From contig NZ_WSSC01000005.1 of the NCBI RefSeq assembly GCF_009792895.1, forward strand, positions 1 through 64,000: 64,000 nucleotides of DNA, written 5' to 3'. The notes below the pieces were generated by a model. That model was not told the DNA's origin. It made no database searches and saw only the letters and a program-made list of their open reading frames with translations. Shown one piece after another: positions 58,969 to 64,000 of this stretch; the stretch's first letter is position 1; each line of letters begins with the position of its first letter. The DNA comes from Pigmentibacter ruber. Lineage in GTDB: Bacteria > Bdellovibrionota_B > Oligoflexia > Silvanigrellales > Silvanigrellaceae. Position numbers and translations under genes: made by a program.

Positions 58969-61632
58969 TTATTCAAATAAAAATACAAATCCACCTTGTA
59001 AAAATACACCGGAAGTAGACAGAGCAGGACTCGGATTAATATTGTAGGCAATAGATAAACGTAATAAAATATCAGAAAGAAAAATACCTAACTCTCCAGG
59101 AGTAACTGAAAAAATAGGAACTAAACTGATGTCTAAATTTGCACCAAATTCATATATAGGACTATATTTTGTAACTCCTAATGGTTTATTATTGTTTGGA
59201 TCTAAACTAGCTGCATCAGAGTCTTCACGCATTCTTAAAGCTCCAACTCCAAAGTAGACTCCTGGCTGAAGATAAGTCCAGCGCGGATGACGAAATCTAG
59301 CGCCTGCAATTCCTTCTGCTATCAAAGCATAAAATTGGCGATTAATAGGTTGTTGCGTGCCAAGCATACTAGAATTATCAGATCCTTTATTAAAAACATA
59401 TTTTCCTTGTAATCCTAAAGAAAGTCCAAGATAATCAAAGAACCACCAAATGTAATTAGCACCTAATTCAATATGCACAGTTTGTTGAGAGCTATAATAT
59501 TTATCATAATATGTCTTATCATCTGTTGGCATTAATATACCACCAGTTATAAAAAGATCATAATTTGGTTGTTCATCTTTAGCATAATAATAGTTTAGAG
59601 ATTTATCTCTAATTTCTTTTTTGGGTGGTGAATGAGTAGAAGGTGGCATAATATTCTTGTTAATTTTTTTAGATGAAGAATTGGGATTTTCTTCTTCTTT
59701 ACTTGCCTCTCCATTTTGTGGATTTGTTTCAGATATTTCATCTTTAGAATTTTGAACAGGTTTATTTTTATCTTCAGAAGTTGTAGCAGGTTGTTGCTCT
59801 TCTTTAGCAGATTGCACAGATTTACTTTTATCTTCAGAAGTTGTAGCAGGTTGTTGCTCTTCTTTAGCAGATTGCACAGATTTATTTTTATCTTCAGAAG
59901 TTGTAGCAGGTTGTTGCTCTTCTTTAGCAGATTGCACAGATTTACTTTTATCTTCAGAAGTTGTAGCAGGTTGTTGCTCTTCTTTAGGTTGATGAATACT
60001 AATGGATTTTTCATCTAGAATTTGAGTAGGAAGTTCTTGTGCTCCTGCTTCTTGTATAAAAATATTTTTTAAATTTTTTCCTGATTCAGATAAAAATTCA
60101 TTAAATGATTTCATTAGACCCGATAATTTATACAAACCTTTCCCAGACTTTTCAAAAATAAAATTTAATGCAGGCTTTAATTTGGGATGTTCATCAAGCC
60201 ATTGCGCCCAATTTTGAGCGTGTTGATAATAAAATTTAGTAAATCCAATTGGAGTTAAATATTCATCTCTTAAAATTCTCCAGTAAAAAACTGAAAGACT
60301 ATTGGGGTCTCCAGATGCTGCAGTTACTACAAAACAATCTTTTGTTTTAGCTAAATCAGGAGATTTATCTGTGCTAGCAAGTGGAATATTTATTCCAGTA
60401 ACGTAACTAATATTTGAGTGAGCTAAACTATAATTTGGTTTCAAAGTACTTGAGGAAGTATCATATGCATAATTTAATGCCCAAGCCATAACTCCATATA
60501 TATCACCATTTTTTATGTTACCTTTACTCCATGTGGTTTGGCTCCCTGGGACATATACAACATTATAACAACCTGAAGGTGTTCCGTTGCTGTCGCTTGG
60601 AATTGTCTTTGGATTTGAATAGCTTGGGGTATATGGAATAGCTGCATTATCTGCAGAAAGAGCAGCTCCAGAAGCAAGCGGTAGAATGCCAGTCATACCT
60701 GCTGAAGTGCACCCTATTGCGCTAGAAGTGCCACCTGCTTTAAATGAACTTTGATAAGGAGTATATGTGCAAAGATAAGAGTTTGCATTTGCAGCACTTA
60801 AAGCTGCGGGATTGATTTGAAAACTCCAATTTCCAGGCGATGCTCGACACCCTGTTGATTTCCCTTTTGAGTCAGTATCCAACCAATAAACAATAATATA
60901 TCCAGAAATTGAATTATTAGTTGTAGCTTTTAAAGAAGATGAAGTTGAATCAGCCAATACTGCTGAGGTATCACTTGGTCCTTTAAGTTTTACAACAAAA
61001 GCTTGATCTTGTGCTACTATTTCTATTGTTGGAGCGTTTATCATGGCCCCTTGATCGGCTTGCCACTGAAAGGCAAGGGAGTCTTTAGCTATTGGAGAAG
61101 ATCCATTATAGTATAAAGGTTGGAGTGTAATGCTAGAGTTTGACATCTTACTAACAATATCTGTTGATAATTGATTGCTAGCATTTGTAAAATCAAGTGT
61201 GACGACAACAGTTCCAACAAAATAATTTTTTCCGCTTGCAGTTAAACTTAATTTAGATGAAACAGTTATATTTCCTAAATTTCCTGCCCCTTGATAATAA
61301 TCAACAGGAGACGCTGAAGATAAACCAAAGCGGATACCCCATTTACTTTGATCATAATTAAATCCATCAACATTGCGAGCATCAAGAGCAACTGAATAAG
61401 TAAACTGAAGTTTACCAATACTACCAGGTATTGGATTTCCACTAGATATATATTTTGTTGGTGGAGCAAAAGTTCCTGTACTTTGATTTGGCTCAAAAAT
61501 AAGAATACTAGAAGATGTACATTGAGCATTACTAATAACACTAGAATCACAAGTATTTAAAGATTGAGAAAAAGCAAATTGAATATGTATTATTCCAGAA
61601 ATTAGAATTATTAAACTAAACAAACTTTTCAT
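58969..61632 (-). CDS. Secreted CFI-box protein with Glu/Gln repeats and C-terminal beta-barrel
   Basis: 887 residues. Signal peptide with a likely cut after AFS. The first 430 residues are a Ser/Thr-rich strand-like part with no family recognised. About 435-470 is a CFI-box-like segment (DCFVVTAASGDPNSLSVFYW, then RDEYL), usually a C-terminal tag but here internal. Then four near-identical 20-residue repeats of the type KSVQSAKEEQQPATTSEDK, encoded by 60-bp tandem repeats. The last 220 residues look like an outer-membrane beta-barrel (YDLFITGGILMP, HIELGANYIWWFFDYLGLSL, ending FLQGGFVFLFE). It follows asd by 17 nt. Confidence 0.75.
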   Translation of the reverse strand: MKSLFSLIILISGIIHIQFAFSQSLNTCDSSVISNAQCTSSSILIFEPNQSTGTFAPPTKYISSGNPIPGSIGKLQFTYSVALDARNVDGFNYDQSKWGIRFGLSSASPVDYYQGAGNLGNITVSSKLSLTASGKNYFVGTVVVTLDFTNASNQLSTDIVSKMSNSSITLQPLYYNGSSPIAKDSLAFQWQADQGAMINAPTIEIVAQDQAFVVKLKGPSDTSAVLADSTSSSLKATTNNSISGYIIVYWLDTDSKGKSTGCRASPGNWSFQINPAALSAANANSYLCTYTPYQSSFKAGGTSSAIGCTSAGMTGILPLASGAALSADNAAIPYTPSYSNPKTIPSDSNGTPSGCYNVVYVPGSQTTWSKGNIKNGDIYGVMAWALNYAYDTSSSTLKPNYSLAHSNISYVTGINIPLASTDKSPDLAKTKDCFVVTAASGDPNSLSVFYWRILRDEYLTPIGFTKFYYQHAQNWAQWLDEHPKLKPALNFIFEKSGKGLYKLSGLMKSFNEFLSESGKNLKNIFIQEAGAQELPTQILDEKSISIHQPKEEQQPATTSEDKSKSVQSAKEEQQPATTSEDKNKSVQSAKEEQQPATTSEDKSKSVQSAKEEQQPATTSEDKNKPVQNSKDEISETNPQNGEASKEEENPNSSSKKINKNIMPPSTHSPPKKEIRDKSLNYYYAKDEQPNYDLFITGGILMPTDDKTYYDKYYSSQQTVHIELGANYIWWFFDYLGLSLGLQGKYVFNKGSDNSSMLGTQQPINRQFYALIAEGIAGARFRHPRWTYLQPGVYFGVGALRMREDSDAASLDPNNNKPLGVTKYSPIYEFGANLDISLVPIFSVTPGELGIFLSDILLRLSIAYNINPSPALSTSGVFLQGGFVFLFE
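59761..59985. repeat. 60-bp tandem repeat, about 3.75 copies, inside the barrel-protein gene
   Basis: Units begin at 59761, 59821, 59881 and 59941 and differ almost only at the fifth base (T, C, T, C in turn). This changes Asn to Ser in the protein and alternates, as if a 120-bp pair had been doubled. Confidence 0.9.
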
Positions 61633-61649
61633 TTTTTATCTTTCACATG

Positions 61650-62729
61650 TTACTTTTGTAAAATAGCTTGAATTGTACCATTTATAGCACAAGTGTTTAT
61701 GACTTGGATTGCATTTAATGCAGCACCTTTTCGGAGATTGTCACAAACTAACCATAATGAAAGTCCATTTTCAAATACGGTTGCTTTTCTCAACCGACTT
61801 ACAAAAACTTCATCTTTTCCATGACATTCGCGGGGAGTTACAAATTGTCCATAGTCTTGTAATTCTTCATCATTATTAGTTCCATCTACGACTAAAATAC
61901 CTGGAAAATTTTGTAACTTTTCTTTGATTTCAGATAAATTAAATGCTTTTTCCAATTCTAAAGTAACGGATTCACCGTGACCTACCAAAGTAGGAACTCT
62001 GACACTGGTTGCAGCAATTGGAAATTTTTTGTTGCTAAGAATTTTTTGAGTTTCAGCAATAATTTTTGCTTCTTCATCAGTATCCCCGTTATCTAAAATT
62101 CCAGCAACATAAGGAAATACATTAAAAGCTATGGACTTTGGAAACACAGTTGAAGGTGTGCTTGTGAGATCTTGTTGGTTGAAAAAATTTTTTGCTTCAT
62201 CAAGCAGAGTATCTATTCCTGGTTTTCCAGCACCAGAAACACTTTGATAGGTTGAAACAATTACTTTTTTAATTCCAAAATTTTCAAGGATAGGTTTTAA
62301 CACCATAACTAGGGGAATAGTACAACAATTAGGACTTGCAACAACTGGGAATTTTTTAAGAAAACTTTCAGTTAACATCTCACCATTTACTTCAGGAACA
62401 ACTAGAGGAACATCGGGGTGCGTTCGAAAGGCAGAGGACTTATCTATACATAATATTCCTTTTTCAGCTAGCTTAGGAATATATTCAGCTGAAATACTGG
62501 CATCGGAAGCAAATAGAACAGCATCACATTCAATAATTGATTTTAATGTAATTTCTTCAATGGTAATTTTTTTATTTTTAAAGGTAACTTTTTTTCCAGC
62601 TGAAGATTTAGATGCATATAGTTTTAAATCTTTTACTTTAAAACCAGGGAAATCATCATGTAATAATTCAAGTGCTGTTTGGCCAACCACTCCTGTGGCT
62701 CCAACAATTCCTATCGTTAGTTCTAGCAT
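61650..62729 (-). CDS. asd: Aspartate-semialdehyde dehydrogenase
   Basis: 359 residues. It makes aspartate semialdehyde for lysine/diaminopimelate, threonine and methionine. The NADP loop is GATGVVGQTALELL; the catalytic Cys is in SPNCCTIPL; YQSVSGAGKPG and the late TPRECHGKDEVFVSRLR are typical. It lies 21 nt after pssA in the same direction. Confidence 0.95.
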   Translation of the reverse strand: MLELTIGIVGATGVVGQTALELLHDDFPGFKVKDLKLYASKSSAGKKVTFKNKKITIEEITLKSIIECDAVLFASDASISAEYIPKLAEKGILCIDKSSAFRTHPDVPLVVPEVNGEMLTESFLKKFPVVASPNCCTIPLVMVLKPILENFGIKKVIVSTYQSVSGAGKPGIDTLLDEAKNFFNQQDLTSTPSTVFPKSIAFNVFPYVAGILDNGDTDEEAKIIAETQKILSNKKFPIAATSVRVPTLVGHGESVTLELEKAFNLSEIKEKLQNFPGILVVDGTNNDEELQDYGQFVTPRECHGKDEVFVSRLRKATVFENGLSLWLVCDNLRKGAALNAIQVINTCAINGTIQAILQK

Positions 62730-62750
62730 ACAAGACCTCTAATATAAAAC

Positions 62751-63650
62751 TTATTCTGAGTTGTGTCCTGCCTCAAAAAGTTCTTCTTCTTCAGCTGCTT
62801 TATCTTTCCGAGTGAAAATCCATAAAACAGGACCATGAAAGCAATATATTATTAAAAAGAGCGCTAGGGAAACAATAAATTGCAATATAAAAATTATTGC
62901 ACAAATGATTAAAACTGCAGCTAAAACACGAAAAGGTCTTTTTTTAGGGAGACGCATTGATTTATGGCTCAGATATTCAAATGTTGATATCATTCCAAGT
63001 GCAAGTAAGAACATAATAATGAGGAGAGTAATGTTTCTAACATCAGGAGTTGTCAAAAATTGAGCCAGAGAAACTTCCCAAGCTGAATGTTCATTTAAGC
63101 TCCATGTAGATAACTCATTTTGAGCCATAATAAATACGGCTAGAGGAGCAGCGGCCATGGGAATTGGAATTCCAGTAAAATTGCCACTTGTTTTTCCCAT
63201 TGCACTTTGAACATTAAATCGTGCTAATCGAAGAGCACCGCAAGCAGCAAATATGAAAGCAACACAAAAGCCTAACCGAAAAAAATCGTTTAATGCATAA
63301 TTATAAATAACTATTGCAGGTGCTATTCCAAAAGATACTAAATCACAAAGAGAGTCGAGTTGAACTCCAAAAGAACTTTGAGTATGAGTTAAGCGCGCTA
63401 CACTTCCATCTAATCCGTCACAAAGACCAGCTGCTAATATAGCGTATGCAGCAAAAACAAATTCTTGCGCATTTCCACTAATTCTTCCATCAATAGAGTA
63501 TTTTATAGCCAATAATCCAAAGAAAAGAGATGCAGACGTAATTAGATTAGGTAACAGATAAATACTGGATTTAACTTTCTTTCTTCTATCGATAATATGC
63601 GTTACATTATCATCTTTTAAATTGTTATCTTGCTGTAATTCAGAATTCAT
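62751..63650 (-). CDS. pssA: CDP-diacylglycerol-serine O-phosphatidyltransferase
   Basis: 299 residues with several membrane helices. It makes phosphatidylserine, on the way to phosphatidylethanolamine. The CDP-alcohol motif is complete: DGLDGSVARLTHTQSSFG followed by LDSLCDLVSFG, giving the D-G-x2-A-R-x8-G-x3-D-x3-D pattern. Its ATG overlaps the end of the tsaB reading frame by 4 nt (ATGA). Confidence 0.93.
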   Translation of the reverse strand: MNSELQQDNNLKDDNVTHIIDRRKKVKSSIYLLPNLITSASLFFGLLAIKYSIDGRISGNAQEFVFAAYAILAAGLCDGLDGSVARLTHTQSSFGVQLDSLCDLVSFGIAPAIVIYNYALNDFFRLGFCVAFIFAACGALRLARFNVQSAMGKTSGNFTGIPIPMAAAPLAVFIMAQNELSTWSLNEHSAWEVSLAQFLTTPDVRNITLLIIMFLLALGMISTFEYLSHKSMRLPKKRPFRVLAAVLIICAIIFILQFIVSLALFLIIYCFHGPVLWIFTRKDKAAEEEELFEAGHNSE

Positions 63651-64000
63651 AATTTAGTTCCTTCTAGCATTTTTAGAACTGGTCCTGGTTGTCTTCCATA
63701 TTCAGGAGTGAGAGATTCCACTGGCAAATTTTTTTCATTAAAAATATTTTCCAATCCAAAATAAAGATCAAAAAAAGTAACAAATCCAGTAGATTCATCC
63801 TCTGCATTAAAATCTGCTAATTGTAATTTACAAGCATCCTCGCTAAATTTTGTTTGGCATTTGCTAAGAAGATCTGGAGTTAAATATGTAGTAACTGGAA
63901 TTAAACTCACAAATGGATTGCCTATTTTTATTCCATTAATAAAAGCACAGCCTAATCTTAGTCCCGTGAATGATCCTGGTCCAATACCAACAGCAAATGT
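63647..64000 (-). CDS. tsaB: TsaB, tRNA threonylcarbamoyladenosine protein (partial, N-terminus off the window)
   Basis: The frame runs open from the window edge at 64000. The first residues read AVGIGPGSFTGLRLG, the signature of TsaB, followed by GCAFINGIKIG. The 118 residues seen are the C-terminal half. TsaB works with TsaD and TsaE to make t6A37 in tRNA. The in-frame GTG at 63910 is not the true start. The gene is coupled to pssA by a 4-nt overlap. Confidence 0.88.
   Translation of the reverse strand, partial: TFAVGIGPGSFTGLRLGCAFINGIKIGNPFVSLIPVTTYLTPDLLSKCQTKFSEDACKLQLADFNAEDESTGFVTFFDLYFGLENIFNEKNLPVESLTPEYGRQPGPVLKMLEGTKL

Noticed and set aside
59761-59985. CRISPR array
   Set aside because: The 60-bp units are contiguous, in frame and without unique spacers, so they are coding tandem repeats.
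59716-60018. Repeat frame on the plus strand (RSCSRLLLFFSRLHR units)
   Set aside because: It mirrors the 60-bp coding repeats of the barrel-protein gene on the other strand.

Overview
The window reads as chromosome of an AT-rich Gram-negative bacterium (very low GC between genes). Lipoproteins, outer-membrane barrel proteins, a Mip/FkpA-type FKBP, LA_2272-type surface repeats, Rhs protein and bufferin-type metallophores point to a diderm. The mix, together with the extreme AT content, would fit the Bdellovibrionota/Oligoflexia (for example Silvanigrellales), but this placement is inference from gene content and not proven by the 5S or any single gene.

Layout. 1-160: 5S rRNA and its terminator, the end of an rRNA operon. 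161-14155: accessory, very AT-rich stretch with a DUF262 protein, a secreted protein built of four fascin-like beta-trefoils, two tandem lipoproteins that fuse a CotH-kinase-like domain to a phosphodiester glycosidase domain, a small lipoprotein, a decayed pseudogene and an HDOD protein. 14334-23250: a large Rhs protein, an alpha/beta hydrolase, small unknown genes, a pilin-like protein and a trypsin-like lipoprotein. 23251-27135 (minus): ppiD-like chaperone, NAD kinase, nuoB and an OmpR-type response regulator, apparently one operon. 27306-33877 (plus): mreC-mreD-mrdA-rodA-small membrane protein-ruvC-surface repeat protein, the rod-shape and wall elongation cluster. 33821-45580 (mostly minus): M1 aminopeptidase, an Nmad3-like protein, a Lys-rich exported peptide, a pepF-DUF1275-punA-hpt cluster, a fatty acid hydroxylase and a manC-hemE pair. 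45736-47759: pgk-tpiA. 47762-53334: OmpA-like protein, YheO-type regulator, amino-acid-type binding protein, a large ankyrin-containing unknown and an FKBP. 53499-57553: NMN adenylyltransferase/Nudix protein facing a yceI-bufA-bufA-like-bufB-bufC operon. 57667-64000: a winged-helix protein, a small divergent unknown, a CFI-box/beta-barrel protein with 60-bp repeats, asd, pssA and a partial tsaB.

How it fits together. The housekeeping parts cover cell-wall elongation, NAD(P) metabolism, glycolysis, purine salvage, heme and phospholipid synthesis. The accessory parts are rich in exported proteins: adhesin-like trefoils, glycan- or phosphodiester-acting lipoproteins, Rhs, FKBP and a possible ankyrin effector. 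This suggests a lifestyle in contact with other cells (host or prey), which is inference. The candidates most worth following are the CotH-phosphodiester glycosidase fusion pair, the secreted fascin-like protein, and the bufferin operon with two unlike precursors.
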